Counted from the stretch's first letter, positions 50,834 to 61,060 are shown. The stretch is 64,000 nucleotides of DNA from Alkalibaculum sporogenes (GCF_009362815.1 NZ_WHNX01000004.1:1-64000); one strand, 5' to 3'. Numbers and translations are program-made. The notes: a model not told the origin generated them from the sequence alone.

Positions 50834-51037
50834 ATGATATTACTTACTTCTATAAATGGAAAAGAGTTTTGCTTAAATAGTGAATTAATCTATAAAATTG
50901 AAGAAGCAGCAGATACCATCATCACATTAACAGATGGTAAAATTTTAAGGGTAGAAGATACCATAGAAGATATTGTGCCCAAAATTATTAAATTTAAAAG
51001 ACAAATTCATAATGATCTGCCGGAGGGAATTAAATGA
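50834..51037 (+). CDS. flbD: FlbD family flagellar protein
   Basis: A 67-aa protein (ILLTSINGKEFCLNSELIYKIEEAADTIITLTDGKILRVEDT) typical of SwrD/FlbD, which in Bacillus raises motor power. GAGG precedes ATG; the stop overlaps the motA ATG. Placed before motAB, consistent with a motor role. Confidence 0.92.
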   Translation: MILLTSINGKEFCLNSELIYKIEEAADTIITLTDGKILRVEDTIEDIVPKIIKFKRQIHNDLPEGIK

Positions 51038-51840
51038 AGAAGAACTGGGTGCCAATAGTAGGTTTAGTTGCAGGTGCTGCACTAGTTATATGGTCTATTA
51101 CTATAAGTGGTGATATTATTAATTTTATTAGTGCATCATCTGCTTTGATAACAATAGGAGGATCCTTTTGTGCATTACTTATTAGTTTTCCTATGAAAAC
51201 TCTTATCAAAATACCAAGTATGTTGAAATTACTGGTAGCTTCTCCTCAGGATGACAGGCAGAAATTGGTGCTTTTATTTACTGATTTAGCGAAAAAAGCA
51301 AGAAAAGATGGACTGTTAGCACTTGAAGATGATATCACTATTATTGAAGACGAATTTTTAATATCTGGATTACAGATGATAGTAGATGGTGTAGAGCCTG
51401 ATACAATACGTGAGATATTAGAACTAAAACAAGAGACTGCAGAGAGAAGACATTCGACAGGACAAGCTATATTCTCTAAATGGGGAGAATATGCGCCTGC
51501 CTTTGGTATGGTTGGTACTTTAATAGGATTGATTATAATGCTTGCAAAACTAGATGATCCTAGTGCAATTGGGATTGGGATGGCAACTGCGCTTCTTACA
51601 ACATTATATGGTTCATTACTGGCTAATTTAATTTTATTGCCTATAGCGTCTAATCTAAAAGTTCAAACTGATGAAGAAATGTACACAGGGCAGATGATTG
51701 TTGAAGGAATACTAGAGATACAAGCAGGCAGCAATCCTAGATTATTAGAAGATAAGCTTACTACTTACCTATCACCAGAAGAACAAAAATTATTAAAAGC
51801 TGAAAAAGAAAATGTTAAAGAGGCTGAAAATTATGAGTAG
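51034..51840 (+). CDS. motA: Flagellar stator protein MotA
   Basis: Proton/sodium-conducting stator. Four membrane helices (near residues 5-23, 30-50, 148-168, 178-200) and the conserved YAPAFGMVGTLIGLIIML and ATALLTTLYGSLLANLILLPIA segments. 268 aa. ATGA overlap with flbD; GGAGG upstream. Overlaps motB by 8 bases. Confidence 0.94.
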   Translation: MKKNWVPIVGLVAGAALVIWSITISGDIINFISASSALITIGGSFCALLISFPMKTLIKIPSMLKLLVASPQDDRQKLVLLFTDLAKKARKDGLLALEDDITIIEDEFLISGLQMIVDGVEPDTIREILELKQETAERRHSTGQAIFSKWGEYAPAFGMVGTLIGLIIMLAKLDDPSAIGIGMATALLTTLYGSLLANLILLPIASNLKVQTDEEMYTGQMIVEGILEIQAGSNPRLLEDKLTTYLSPEEQKLLKAEKENVKEAENYE

Positions 51841-52600
51841 AAGAAAGCTGGTAAAAAAAGAAAGCAATAGTAGTGGTTCAGGATGGATAACGACCTACTC
51901 TGATTTAATGTCACTGCTACTTACTTTTTTTATTTTACTTTATTCTATGTCTACTATAGATACTGTAAAATTTAAGAATATTAGCGAATCGATTCAAGCA
52001 GTGTTAATGGGTGTAGGGCAACCAGCTGTTATGGAAGGCCAACAAAATGATCAACCTATTCCTATAGATGATGAGAAAACTATTAGTGATATTATCGATA
52101 GTACTACCATCAAGGAAGAAATTTTAGTTATGTACGAAAAGGTTAAGGAATACATAATGAATGAAGGCTTAGAAGCAAATATATCAGTAACTGTAAATAG
52201 AAGAGGTGTTTATGTAGACATAAAGGACACTATTCTATTTGAATCAGGTAGCGCTGAAATCAAAGTAAGTGGATTGGCTGTATTAAAAAGACTAGAAGGT
52301 TTAGTAAACGATTTTGACAATGATATTGTCATAGAAGGTCACACAGACGATGTGCCAATAAACAGAATCTTATATCCCAGTAATTGGGAACTATCTACTG
52401 CTAGAGCAGTTTCAGTAGTGAGGTATTTAAGTGAAGTCGAGCAAGTTGACCCCAAAAGACTTTCTGCCGTTGGTTACAGTGAGTACAGACCCATAGCTCC
52501 AAATGATAGTGTGGGAAATAGAGCTATTAATAGAAGAGTAAATATTTTAATCATATTTGATGAAGAAAGTGAGGTGTCAAATGGCACAAGAGGAAATTGA
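51833..52600 (+). CDS. motB: Flagellar stator protein MotB
   Basis: Peptidoglycan-anchored stator partner. One membrane helix with the ion-binding Asp24 (TTYSDLMSLLLTFFILL) and an OmpA domain (ILFESGSAEIKVSG; IEGHTDDVPIN; NWELSTARAVSVVRYL). ATG at 51833 is the family start and overlaps motA; upstream starts lie inside motA. Confidence 0.94.
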   Translation: MSRRKLVKKESNSSGSGWITTYSDLMSLLLTFFILLYSMSTIDTVKFKNISESIQAVLMGVGQPAVMEGQQNDQPIPIDDEKTISDIIDSTTIKEEILVMYEKVKEYIMNEGLEANISVTVNRRGVYVDIKDTILFESGSAEIKVSGLAVLKRLEGLVNDFDNDIVIEGHTDDVPINRILYPSNWELSTARAVSVVRYLSEVEQVDPKRLSAVGYSEYRPIAPNDSVGNRAINRRVNILIIFDEESEVSNGTRGN

Positions 52601-53036
52601 AAAAAAGAGTAAGAAGAAGTTAATTATTATTATATTAGTAGCGGTGATTATATTATTAATTTCAGTTATTGGATATTTTGCAGTAACTGGTAATCAAGTA
52701 TCAGATATAGTGAAATTATTTGAGAAAGATGAGGAATACACTACTCTATTAGATGAGTTTGTAGTAAATTTAAATTCTATAAGCGGATCTAAAAATTATT
52801 TAAAAGTTCAGGTTGCATTAATGTATAAAAAAGGAAAACAAGGAGCTATTATCGAGTACAATGTAAATAAAATTAGAGATATTATTATTGATGATCTAAG
52901 AGTTAAGACTGCTGAGCAAATAATGGATGTAGATAATATTAGCAAAATTAAAAATGAAATTATCGAAGATATAAATAATGCTCTAGATGATGAAATAGTG
53001 AAAGATGTGTATTTTACTAATATGATAATTCAATAA
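52581..53036 (+). CDS. fliL: Flagellar basal body-associated protein FliL
   Basis: Single-span membrane protein that stabilises stators. One N-terminal helix (LIIIILVAVIILLISVIGYFAV) and a FliL domain (LDEFVVNLNSISGSKNYLKVQVALMYKK). 151 aa. ATG at 52581 after TGAGGTG; overlaps motB by 20 bases. Starts the export-gate run. Confidence 0.9.
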   Translation: MAQEEIEKKSKKKLIIIILVAVIILLISVIGYFAVTGNQVSDIVKLFEKDEEYTTLLDEFVVNLNSISGSKNYLKVQVALMYKKGKQGAIIEYNVNKIRDIIIDDLRVKTAEQIMDVDNISKIKNEIIEDINNALDDEIVKDVYFTNMIIQ

Positions 53037-53048
53037 AGGAGTGTATAA

Positions 53049-53414
53049 ATGAGTGGTCAAATGTTCTTATCTGTGATAAAAACAATTGTTGTACTTTTAA
53101 TGATAATTGCACTTGCTAATATATCCTTAAAGCTGGGTAATAAGTACATAACAAAACATAATAAGATTATAAAAATAGTAGAAAGAGTATCAGTGAGTAA
53201 TAATTCATCACTATGTATTGTAGATATATGTGGTTCTTATTATCTAATGAGCTTTTCAGGAAATGATAATAAAATATTAAAAGATCTCGATGAAGAAAAA
53301 GTACAAGAAATATTAGCAGAGATACAGAAAGAACAAAGTATTCCTAACTACATGAATTTATCTGAGATAAAGGCAAAAACACATAATTTCTTTGAAATGA
53401 GGAAAAAAAGTTGA
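53049..53414 (+). CDS. fliO: Flagellar biosynthetic protein FliO
   Basis: Short membrane protein assisting FliP assembly. One N-terminal helix (FLSVIKTIVVLLMIIALANISLKLG) and a small FliO domain (HNKIIKIVERVSVSNNSSLCIVDICGSYYLMSFS). 121 aa. AAGGAG upstream; overlaps fliP by 4 bases (TTGA). Also called fliZ in Bacillus. Confidence 0.88.
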   Translation: MSGQMFLSVIKTIVVLLMIIALANISLKLGNKYITKHNKIIKIVERVSVSNNSSLCIVDICGSYYLMSFSGNDNKILKDLDEEKVQEILAEIQKEQSIPNYMNLSEIKAKTHNFFEMRKKS

Positions 53415-54166
53415 CTAGAAAGTTCATAATAGTGATGGTATTTTTAGTCTTATTTTTGATGATGATGCCAGCAACAGCCCTTGCAGTAGAAGATGGGAAT
53501 ATAGGAATAAACTTTAATCTAGATAACGAAGACCCTCAAGCTACAGTAGACACAGTGAAAATTTTTATACTTATGACTGTACTAATGTTAGCACCATCAT
53601 TTTTAATTTTGACAACGAGTTTTACACGAATAATAATAGTGCTGTCGTTTTTACGAAATGCTATGGGTACTCAACAAACACCACCAAATCAACTACTAAT
53701 CGGCTTGGCGTTATTTTTGACATTTTTCATAATGCAACCTGTTTATTCCCAGGTAATGGACGAAGCTGTAACTCCGTTTTTGAATGATGATATTAGTCAA
53801 GAGGAAGCTATAGATAGAGCAGTAGTACCTATGAAGGAGTTTATGCTTAAAGAAACGAGAGAAAAGGATTTAGCACTCTTCTTAAGAGCTTCTGGAAGTG
53901 AAAATGTAGAAGATCCTATGGATATTGCTATTACCACAATAGTTCCTGCATTTGCGATAAGTGAATTGAAAACTGCTTTTAGTATAGGTTTTATCTTATT
54001 TATTCCATTTTTAGTAATAGACATGATTGTTGCCAGTATTTTAATGTCTATGGGAATGTTTATGTTGCCACCAGTAATGATATCTTTGCCATTTAAGATT
54101 TTATTGTTTATATTGGTAGATGGTTGGTACTTAGTAATAGAGTCTTTATTACAAACTTTTAGTTAG
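53411..54166 (+). CDS. fliP: Flagellar export gate protein FliP
   Basis: Core of the export channel. Signal peptide, then four membrane helices; TVLMLAPSFLILTTSFTRIIIVLSFLRNAMGTQQTPPNQ and SELKTAFSIGFILFIPFLVIDMIVASILMSMGMFMLPPVMISLPFKILLFILVDGW are invariant. 251 aa. TTG start. Confidence 0.96.
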   Translation: MTRKFIIVMVFLVLFLMMMPATALAVEDGNIGINFNLDNEDPQATVDTVKIFILMTVLMLAPSFLILTTSFTRIIIVLSFLRNAMGTQQTPPNQLLIGLALFLTFFIMQPVYSQVMDEAVTPFLNDDISQEEAIDRAVVPMKEFMLKETREKDLALFLRASGSENVEDPMDIAITTIVPAFAISELKTAFSIGFILFIPFLVIDMIVASILMSMGMFMLPPVMISLPFKILLFILVDGWYLVIESLLQTFS

Positions 54167-54176
54167 AGGTGATTTT

Positions 54177-54443
54177 ATGACACAGGTAATTATGTTAGAT
54201 ATAATGAGAAATGCACTAATGACTATCATGAAAGTATCAGGTCCTATTCTTATAGTAGCTTTAGTAGTAGGTTTGACTATTAGTATATTGCAAGCTACTA
54301 CACAAGTGCAGGAACAAACCTTAAGTTTTGTACCAAAGGTTGCAGCAGTAATGTTTGCACTTATTATATTTGGGAGTTTTATGATAAACTCATTAATCAC
54401 ATTTACTAACCAGTTATATCAATTGATACCTACACTAAGATAG
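54177..54443 (+). CDS. fliQ: Flagellar export gate protein FliQ
   Basis: An 88-aa two-helix gate component (ISILQATTQVQEQTLSFVPKV). GAGGTG precedes ATG. Between fliP and fliR as in all flagellar systems. Confidence 0.96.
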   Translation: MTQVIMLDIMRNALMTIMKVSGPILIVALVVGLTISILQATTQVQEQTLSFVPKVAAVMFALIIFGSFMINSLITFTNQLYQLIPTLR

Positions 54444-54451
54444 GAGAAGTT

Positions 54452-55207
54452 ATGATTATTGACTTGCAAAAATTTATTCTCATTCTTGTTAGGATCACTG
54501 CTTTCTTTGTAAGTTGCCCTGGTTTTTCATTTAAGGGTATACCAAATACGTTTAAGATTGCATTATCTGTTAGCGTAGCTATGATGATATACCTTGTTAC
54601 ACCAGAAATAGAAGTGATTGATCAAATACTATATTTTGCTATTTTAGTAATAAAAGAAGCACTTTTTGGTCTGGCAATAGGGTATGTTACGAAATTATTA
54701 TTTGCTACTATGGAAATTGCAGGTCAATTTGTAGATTTTCAAGTCGGGTTTTCTATGGCTTCTGTTTTTGACCCTAGTATGGGAACTAATGCATCAAATT
54801 ATGGAAGGTTATATTACTGGCTATCTATTAGCATATTTTTCATATTAAATATACATCAGAGGTTGATTATTACATTAATAGAATCTTTTACATACATTCC
54901 TATAACAACTGTTCAATTTAACGGAATAGGAATAGAAAGCGTAATAATACTGTTCGGGCGAGTATTCGAATTAGCATTCAATGTTGCTGCTCCCATGATT
55001 ATAGTCGTATTAGTAACAGATATTGTACTAGGGATAATATCTAGAACAGTGCCTCAAATAAACGTTTTAATGCTAGGAATGCCGTTAAAAGCAATGGTAG
55101 GTTTTTTTGCTACAATGATTATTTTATCTTGGTTAATTAATTCTTTCGGAACCATTCTTGAGATGACTCCAGGATACATGGAAAGAATTATGTCACTTTT
55201 TAGTTAA
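54452..55207 (+). CDS. fliR: Flagellar export gate protein FliR
   Basis: A 251-aa polytopic gate component. LIRITAFFVSCPGFSF-like N-terminus, GQFVDFQVGFSMASVFDPSMG, and PQINVLMLGMPLKAMVGF are conserved. GGAG precedes ATG. A 98-bp gap to flhB shows no clear promoter. Confidence 0.95.
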   Translation: MIIDLQKFILILVRITAFFVSCPGFSFKGIPNTFKIALSVSVAMMIYLVTPEIEVIDQILYFAILVIKEALFGLAIGYVTKLLFATMEIAGQFVDFQVGFSMASVFDPSMGTNASNYGRLYYWLSISIFFILNIHQRLIITLIESFTYIPITTVQFNGIGIESVIILFGRVFELAFNVAAPMIIVVLVTDIVLGIISRTVPQINVLMLGMPLKAMVGFFATMIILSWLINSFGTILEMTPGYMERIMSLFS

Positions 55208-55305
55208 ATAAGAAGAAGCTCCTAATAAAGCAAATGGCAATTCATAAACCGCAATATATTAATAACTAGTAATTAGTAATTCAACACCAAAAAAGGGGGA
55301 TAGTT

Positions 55306-56376
55306 ATGGCTGATAAGGCAAGCAGAACAGAAGAACCAACCCCCAAAAAACTCAGAGATGCAAAGAAAAAAGGACAGGTAGCAAAAAGTGCAGATTTAAA
55401 TGCATCAGCATCATTTTTTTTATTTGTACTGCTTACAGGTGTACTTAGCCCCTTTATACTAAATAATGGAATAATATTTTTAAGAAATTCTCTTTCTATA
55501 GACTACTCCACAAATATAAGTGGAGAAAATGTTGGCGCCATGTTACTTAACGGAATACTTACCTTTGGATACATAATATTACCATTTGCCATTATTGCAG
55601 TGATAATGGGTATAGCTATTAATTTAGTGCAAGTTGGTTTTCTATTTACAGTTCACCCTCTTAAGCCAGATATTAAAAAGTTAAATCCTATTGAAGGTTT
55701 TAAAAATATATTTTCTGGGAAATCATTGTTTACTTTAGTGAAAAATGTATTGAAATTAACTTTAGTATTTTATATGACCTACCGCAATCTAACTGATTCT
55801 ATTGTACGAATTATAAATGCGGGGGATATAGGTACACCAAAGCTGTTTCAATTTATTATGGATTTAGTGAAAGACCTGAGTATAAACATTGCTATAGTAA
55901 TGCTGGCGCTAGCAGTAGTAGATTACGTGTTTCAAAGAAGAGATCATAAAAAAAAGTTAAAAATGTCAAAACAAGATATTAAAGATGAGTTTAAGGAGAT
56001 GGAAGGGAACCCCGAGATGAAAGCCGCTAGACAACAAAGACAGAGGCAAATAGCTATGGGTAGAATGATGGCTAGTATTCCAACTTCCACAGTAGTAATA
56101 ACGAACCCGACTCACATTGCAGTAGTTTTACAATATAATAGTGAAAGTGACAAAGCCCCTCTATTAACAGCAAAAGGTGCAGACTATATAGCTGAAAAAA
56201 TTAAAGATATTGCTAAAGAAAATAATATACCTATAATGGAAAGTAAGGCTCTAGCAAGAAATATGTATAGCAAAGTAGAAGTAGGAGATTATGTTCCAGT
56301 AGAACTATATAAAGCTATAGCCGAAATCTTAGCAATCGTATATCAAATTAAGGAAAAAAATAAACACAAAATTTAA
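55306..56376 (+). CDS. flhB: Flagellar export gate/switch protein FlhB
   Basis: Switches export from hook to filament proteins after self-cleavage. N-terminal RTEEPTPKKLRDAKKKGQVAKS, four membrane helices, and the NPTH cleavage site at 267-270 (N267/P268) are present. 356 aa. AAAAGGGGG precedes ATG. Confidence 0.96.
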   Translation: MADKASRTEEPTPKKLRDAKKKGQVAKSADLNASASFFLFVLLTGVLSPFILNNGIIFLRNSLSIDYSTNISGENVGAMLLNGILTFGYIILPFAIIAVIMGIAINLVQVGFLFTVHPLKPDIKKLNPIEGFKNIFSGKSLFTLVKNVLKLTLVFYMTYRNLTDSIVRIINAGDIGTPKLFQFIMDLVKDLSINIAIVMLALAVVDYVFQRRDHKKKLKMSKQDIKDEFKEMEGNPEMKAARQQRQRQIAMGRMMASIPTSTVVITNPTHIAVVLQYNSESDKAPLLTAKGADYIAEKIKDIAKENNIPIMESKALARNMYSKVEVGDYVPVELYKAIAEILAIVYQIKEKNKHKI

Positions 56377-56458
56377 TTTAATCTTAGCTATCGACACTTA
56401 ATATTATCATGAATTTACAACCTAAGAACTTACAACTAAAATGCTGAGGAGATACTGT

Positions 56459-58525
56459 ATGCCGGTAATTAAAAAAGCAATTGACACTCTAACAAGATAT
56501 GTAGAAGTAATCATGGCCTTTTGCGTCATTGGTATTATAACTATTATTATCATTCCAATTCCTAGTGGGTTATTGGATTTTCTACTGATTATAAATATCA
56601 CATTAGGGGTAGTTATTTTACTATTAACGCTTTCTACGAAAAATGTGTTGGAGTTTTCTACTTTTCCTACGTTATTATTAATAGCTACTATGTTTCGATT
56701 AGGCTTAAACATATCTTCTACAAGGTTAATTCTTAGCAGGGGTAATGCTGGGGATGTAATTGACGCTTTTGCTAATTTTGTAACAGGTAATAATTATATT
56801 GTAGGTGCAGTAATATTCATTATTATTGTCATTGTGCAAATGGTGGTAGTAACAAGTGGAGCAAGTAGGGTGTCAGAGGTTTCTGCAAGGTTTACATTAG
56901 ATGCCATGCCTGGAAAACAAATGGCAATAGATGCTGATCTAAATTCCGGAATGATAGATGAACAAGTAGCAAAAAAACGAAGGGTAGATCTACAGAGAGA
57001 AGCAAGTTTTTATGGTGCAATGGATGGTGCAAGCAAATTTGTTAAGGGAGATGCTATTGCAGGGATTATTATCACAATTATAAATTTACTAGGTGGAATA
57101 TTAATATTTTCTATGCAAAACGATATGGGTGCATTGGAAGCACTTGATGTATTTGGAAAATTAACTATTGGAGATGGTCTAGTTAGCCAGATACCTGCAT
57201 TATTGATTTCCATAGCCTCTGGTATCCTTGTCACAAGATCTGATGATGGGCAAACTTTTGGAAAGTCTGTTACAAAAGAATTGCTTGGAGTGTCAAAAGT
57301 TATTATGGTTACTGCAGTAGTATTACTTATCATGGCACTAGTACCTGCATTTCCAACTACACCATTTTTAATAGTATCTTTAATTTTGGGATGTAGTGCT
57401 TATCTACTCATGGAAAACGAAAAAGCAGAGACTCAATTAGCAGGTAATATATCAGAAGTTATTGAAGATAATAAGGATAAAGAAGAAAATATTGTTACCA
57501 CTTTTCAAGTGGAACCTATTTCTTTAGAAATTGGTTATGCACTTATTCCTCTAGTTGATGAAGGTAATGACGAGAATCTGATAAACCATATTACGGCTAT
57601 ACGTAGACAATGTGCTATGGAACTTGGCATTGTTGTAAATCCTATTCGAATACGCGACAATTTACAACTTGGGCCTAATGATTATCTCATTAAAATTAAA
57701 GGAAATACAATTGCTAGTGGGAAAATTTATATTAATAGATATTTGGTAATAGATCCTGGAAACACTGACTTTGATTTAGATGGAATATCCACTAAAGAGC
57801 CTTCGTTTGGATTAGATGCAATCTGGATAGAAGAAAAAGATAAAGAAAAGGCTGATTTAAATGGTTATACTATAGTAGAGCCAGTAACAGTTCTAGTAAC
57901 TCACTTAAAAGAGATTATTAAGAATAATAGTAGTGATTTATTAGGACGCCAAGAAGTAAAACAGTTGTTAGAAAGTACCAAAGAAAAGTATAATGTTGTA
58001 GTAGATGAATTAATACCTGACATTCTATCATTAGGAGAAGTTCAAAAAGTACTTCAAAACCTACTTAAAGAAAATGTGCCAATATATGATTTAGTTACTA
58101 TACTAGAAGTGTTGGCCGATAATGGAATGTTAACAAAAGATATTGAAATCTTGACCGAACATGTAAGACATGCATTGAAAAGGACTATCGTAAAGAAGTA
58201 TCTAAACTCTGAAGGTGTTCTTATGGTGATGACTATTCATCCTGACTTAGAAGAACTTATTGGTGGTAATATTCAAAAATCCTTATCAGGATCGATACCT
58301 GTTTTAGAACCTAATGTGATTACTAAAGTTTTTGACAGTATAAAGAATGCAAATGATGGCTTGATTACTAAGGGAATTGAACCGGTTATATTGTCACCAC
58401 CTAAGATAAGAGTAGCTCTAAAAAACTTAATCTCATTTACATTTCCAAGTTTACCTGTATTATCATTAAATGAAATACCAAATGATATTGAAATAGAGGC
58501 AGTGGGGCTGGTAGATAAAATATGA
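56459..58525 (+). CDS. flhA: Flagellar export gate protein FlhA
   Basis: Largest gate component; its cytoplasmic domain receives chaperone-substrate complexes. Eight membrane helices in the first half; the FHIPEP signature includes SRVSEVSARFTLDAMPGKQMAIDADLNSG. 689 codons from ATG 56459, 7 nt after GAGGAG; ATG 56441 precedes that site. Overlaps flhF by 4 bases. Confidence 0.96.
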   Translation: MPVIKKAIDTLTRYVEVIMAFCVIGIITIIIIPIPSGLLDFLLIINITLGVVILLLTLSTKNVLEFSTFPTLLLIATMFRLGLNISSTRLILSRGNAGDVIDAFANFVTGNNYIVGAVIFIIIVIVQMVVVTSGASRVSEVSARFTLDAMPGKQMAIDADLNSGMIDEQVAKKRRVDLQREASFYGAMDGASKFVKGDAIAGIIITIINLLGGILIFSMQNDMGALEALDVFGKLTIGDGLVSQIPALLISIASGILVTRSDDGQTFGKSVTKELLGVSKVIMVTAVVLLIMALVPAFPTTPFLIVSLILGCSAYLLMENEKAETQLAGNISEVIEDNKDKEENIVTTFQVEPISLEIGYALIPLVDEGNDENLINHITAIRRQCAMELGIVVNPIRIRDNLQLGPNDYLIKIKGNTIASGKIYINRYLVIDPGNTDFDLDGISTKEPSFGLDAIWIEEKDKEKADLNGYTIVEPVTVLVTHLKEIIKNNSSDLLGRQEVKQLLESTKEKYNVVVDELIPDILSLGEVQKVLQNLLKENVPIYDLVTILEVLADNGMLTKDIEILTEHVRHALKRTIVKKYLNSEGVLMVMTIHPDLEELIGGNIQKSLSGSIPVLEPNVITKVFDSIKNANDGLITKGIEPVILSPPKIRVALKNLISFTFPSLPVLSLNEIPNDIEIEAVGLVDKI

Positions 58526-59517
58526 TAGTAAAAAAATACATAGTAGACAATATGAAAGAAGCTATTATTAGGGCGAAATATGAGCTTGGTAAAGAAGCTG
58601 TAATAATAAGTCATCGCATAATAAAAGTTGGTAAGTGGTATAAACCTTTTAAAAAGGAAAAATTAGAGGTCACCGTTGCACTTGAGGAAAATACTTATTA
58701 TAACAAAAGAGTACTTAATAATATAGGAAGTATTGAAGAGGTTGATCCTTTAAAACAAGCTATTGGAAAAGATGAGATTTATAAAAATGTAAGTAAAGAG
58801 ACACAAGAGCAATTGCTCAAGTATTGTAAAATGAAAGCTAAAGATAATTATCATCTATCTCCCGAAGAAATGAAGGCTTTTATTGAGTCTAGTTTTAAAG
58901 CAAATTGCTTTGCCGAAAAAGTTGATCTATCTAGAGTAAATGTGTTAATTGGTCCCACTGGTGTTGGCAAGACAACTACAATTGCTAAAATTGCTGCAAA
59001 AGAATTTTTAATTAACAAGAAAAAAGTGGGATTAATTACCATGGACACCTATAGAATTGGTGCTGTAGAACAGTTAAAAACCTATGCTAGTATATTAGGC
59101 TTACCATGTGAAATAGTCACAGAACCAGGTGAAATGGAGAACAAAATAAATAAATTGAGTTATTGTGATATAGTATTAATAGATACTTTAGGTGCAAGTC
59201 AAAAAAATAAAGAAAAGCTAGACGATATCGAACAATATTTAAATAATATTAGAGAAAAGTTAAATGTGTATTTAGTACTTAGTATTTCAACTGATAGAGA
59301 AACCACAATATCTATATTAGAAAAATATAAACAATTTAATTATGATGCTATAATATTAACAAAGTTTGATGAAGTTGATAGCTTTTCAAATATTTGGAAT
59401 ATAATCGAGAATAATTCTTATCCAATTCAGTACATTTGCTATGGACAAGATGTCCCTGATGATATTCAAGAAGCTACCTTAGAAAATTTATTAGGATATT
59501 ATGAGGTGGAGTATTAG
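58522..59517 (+). CDS. flhF: Flagellar biosynthesis GTPase FlhF
   Basis: SRP-type GTPase that sets flagellar site and number with FlhG. P-loop GPTGVGKTT at 144-152, TMDTYRIGAVEQLKTYA, and DTLGASQKNKEKL. The usual DTAGR is DTLGA here, a variant of G3. 331 aa. ATGA overlap with flhA. Confidence 0.94.
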   Translation: MIVKKYIVDNMKEAIIRAKYELGKEAVIISHRIIKVGKWYKPFKKEKLEVTVALEENTYYNKRVLNNIGSIEEVDPLKQAIGKDEIYKNVSKETQEQLLKYCKMKAKDNYHLSPEEMKAFIESSFKANCFAEKVDLSRVNVLIGPTGVGKTTTIAKIAAKEFLINKKKVGLITMDTYRIGAVEQLKTYASILGLPCEIVTEPGEMENKINKLSYCDIVLIDTLGASQKNKEKLDDIEQYLNNIREKLNVYLVLSISTDRETTISILEKYKQFNYDAIILTKFDEVDSFSNIWNIIENNSYPIQYICYGQDVPDDIQEATLENLLGYYEVEY

Positions 59518-59518
59518 G

Positions 59519-60394
59519 ATGATTGATCAAGCAGGGAAACTTAGAAGAATGGTCGAGGATCATAACAAAACTGGAGAAGAGAGAGAAAAACATCAAATTA
59601 AGATTTATTCTGTTGTTAGTGGTAAAGGGGGAGTAGGAAAGACAAATTTAACTATTAATTTAGCTATTAAGTTTCAGCAAATGGGTAAAAAAGTATTAAT
59701 TTTAGATGCAGATATAGGCATGTCAAATGTAAACATAATGTTTGGGGTAGAGACACATCTAACTTTGTTTAATCTGTTGCGAGATAATGCTACACTAACA
59801 GATATTATAGTAAAGTGCCCTGAAGGTGTAGACTTAATCTCAGGTGGTGCTGATTTGCTTAACTTAGAAGACTTAAATTATACAAAACAGCAACAAATTA
59901 TAGAATTATTGAGTGAATTAGGTGCTTACGACATATTGCTTATTGATAATGGAGCTGGTATTAGCAAACATTCTTTAACATTTTCAATTTTTGCACATGA
60001 GTTAATTTTAATTACAACACCCGAACCAACAGCTATAACAGATGCATATAGAGTTTTAAAAGCGATTTCCACTTATAAAGTTAAAGATAAAGTGAAAGTA
60101 ATTATTAATGAGATAAATGAGCTTTCTTATGGAGAACAAACTTTTAGTAAACTGCTGAAAACCTCAGAACAATTTTTAGATTTAAATTTAGAAAAATTGG
60201 GATTTATATTTAATGACATAAGAGTAAGCAAAGCAATAATGGAGCAAAAACCAGTTGTTTTAAGGTACCCAGATTCTTTGGCTAGTAAAAATATTTCTCA
60301 AATAAGTAAAAATATACTTGAAGATAAAAACTATAGCTGTGACATATCAAACTTCAAACAATTAACTAATAGAATAATAAAAATTTTTGGGTGA
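59519..60394 (+). CDS. flhG: Flagellum number regulator FlhG (MinD-like ATPase)
   Basis: Partner of FlhF. Deviant Walker A GKGGVGKTN at 35-43, ILDADIGMSNVNIMFG, and DILLIDNGAGISK. The N-terminal DQAGKLRRMV motif is the FlhF-activating segment. ATG 59519 after GGAG; ATG frame 59501 lies inside flhF. 291 aa. Confidence 0.94.
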   Translation: MIDQAGKLRRMVEDHNKTGEEREKHQIKIYSVVSGKGGVGKTNLTINLAIKFQQMGKKVLILDADIGMSNVNIMFGVETHLTLFNLLRDNATLTDIIVKCPEGVDLISGGADLLNLEDLNYTKQQQIIELLSELGAYDILLIDNGAGISKHSLTFSIFAHELILITTPEPTAITDAYRVLKAISTYKVKDKVKVIINEINELSYGEQTFSKLLKTSEQFLDLNLEKLGFIFNDIRVSKAIMEQKPVVLRYPDSLASKNISQISKNILEDKNYSCDISNFKQLTNRIIKIFG

Positions 60395-60400
60395 TAAAAT

Positions 60401-61060
60401 ATGAGCTTGTTCGATTTAAATAGTAAAATAGAGTTAATAACAAAAGATGAAAAAAAGACTGCAGGATTGATTCAAGATATAGTAGATAATAAGATATACG
60501 TTACTATACCTTCAGATAATAAAGAACTTATAATTCTACATCTAGGAGAACAGCTAAAAGGTTTTGTTTATGAGAAACAAAAGTTGATAGCTTTTGATGC
60601 TATTATAACTGACAGAATTAATGCAGATATTCCTACATATGAACTATCATCTCTAACCAATTTTATTGCATTGCAAAGAAGAGAAGATGTAAGAATTCCT
60701 TGTAGCATTCCAGTTTATTATACTAAAAATGAATTTTTATATAGTATAAGTGATGTAGAAAAAAATATAGACAATATATGGAAGTATGTAGATAGAGGAG
60801 TAGTATCTGATTTAAGTGCTGGTGGATTAAGGTTTTCATGTGTTGAGGATTCAAGTGTTGGACAAAATATGCTGTTGTTGTTCGAATTAGATAGCGTAAC
60901 TATTATTGTAAAAGGTTCAATAGTTTATAAGGAATTAAACGTAGCAACAAATAAAACTACATACATATATGGTGTTAAATTTCAAGATATAAGCGAATCA
61001 AAGAGAGAACAGATTATTAACCATATTTTTGTTTTGATGAGAAAAAATAGACTAAAGTAA
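60401..61060 (+). CDS. ycgR: PilZ-domain flagellar brake protein (YcgR/MotI-like)
   Basis: c-di-GMP receptor expected to slow the motor. N-terminal YcgR-type domain (about residues 1-95) and a C-terminal PilZ domain with RREDVRIPCSIPVYY (RxxxR-type) and DLSAGGLRFSC (the D/NxSxxG motif). Both c-di-GMP-contact motifs are complete. 219 aa. Lies between flhG and sigD, as in other Firmicutes. Confidence 0.92.
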   Translation: MSLFDLNSKIELITKDEKKTAGLIQDIVDNKIYVTIPSDNKELIILHLGEQLKGFVYEKQKLIAFDAIITDRINADIPTYELSSLTNFIALQRREDVRIPCSIPVYYTKNEFLYSISDVEKNIDNIWKYVDRGVVSDLSAGGLRFSCVEDSSVGQNMLLLFELDSVTIIVKGSIVYKELNVATNKTTYIYGVKFQDISESKREQIINHIFVLMRKNRLK

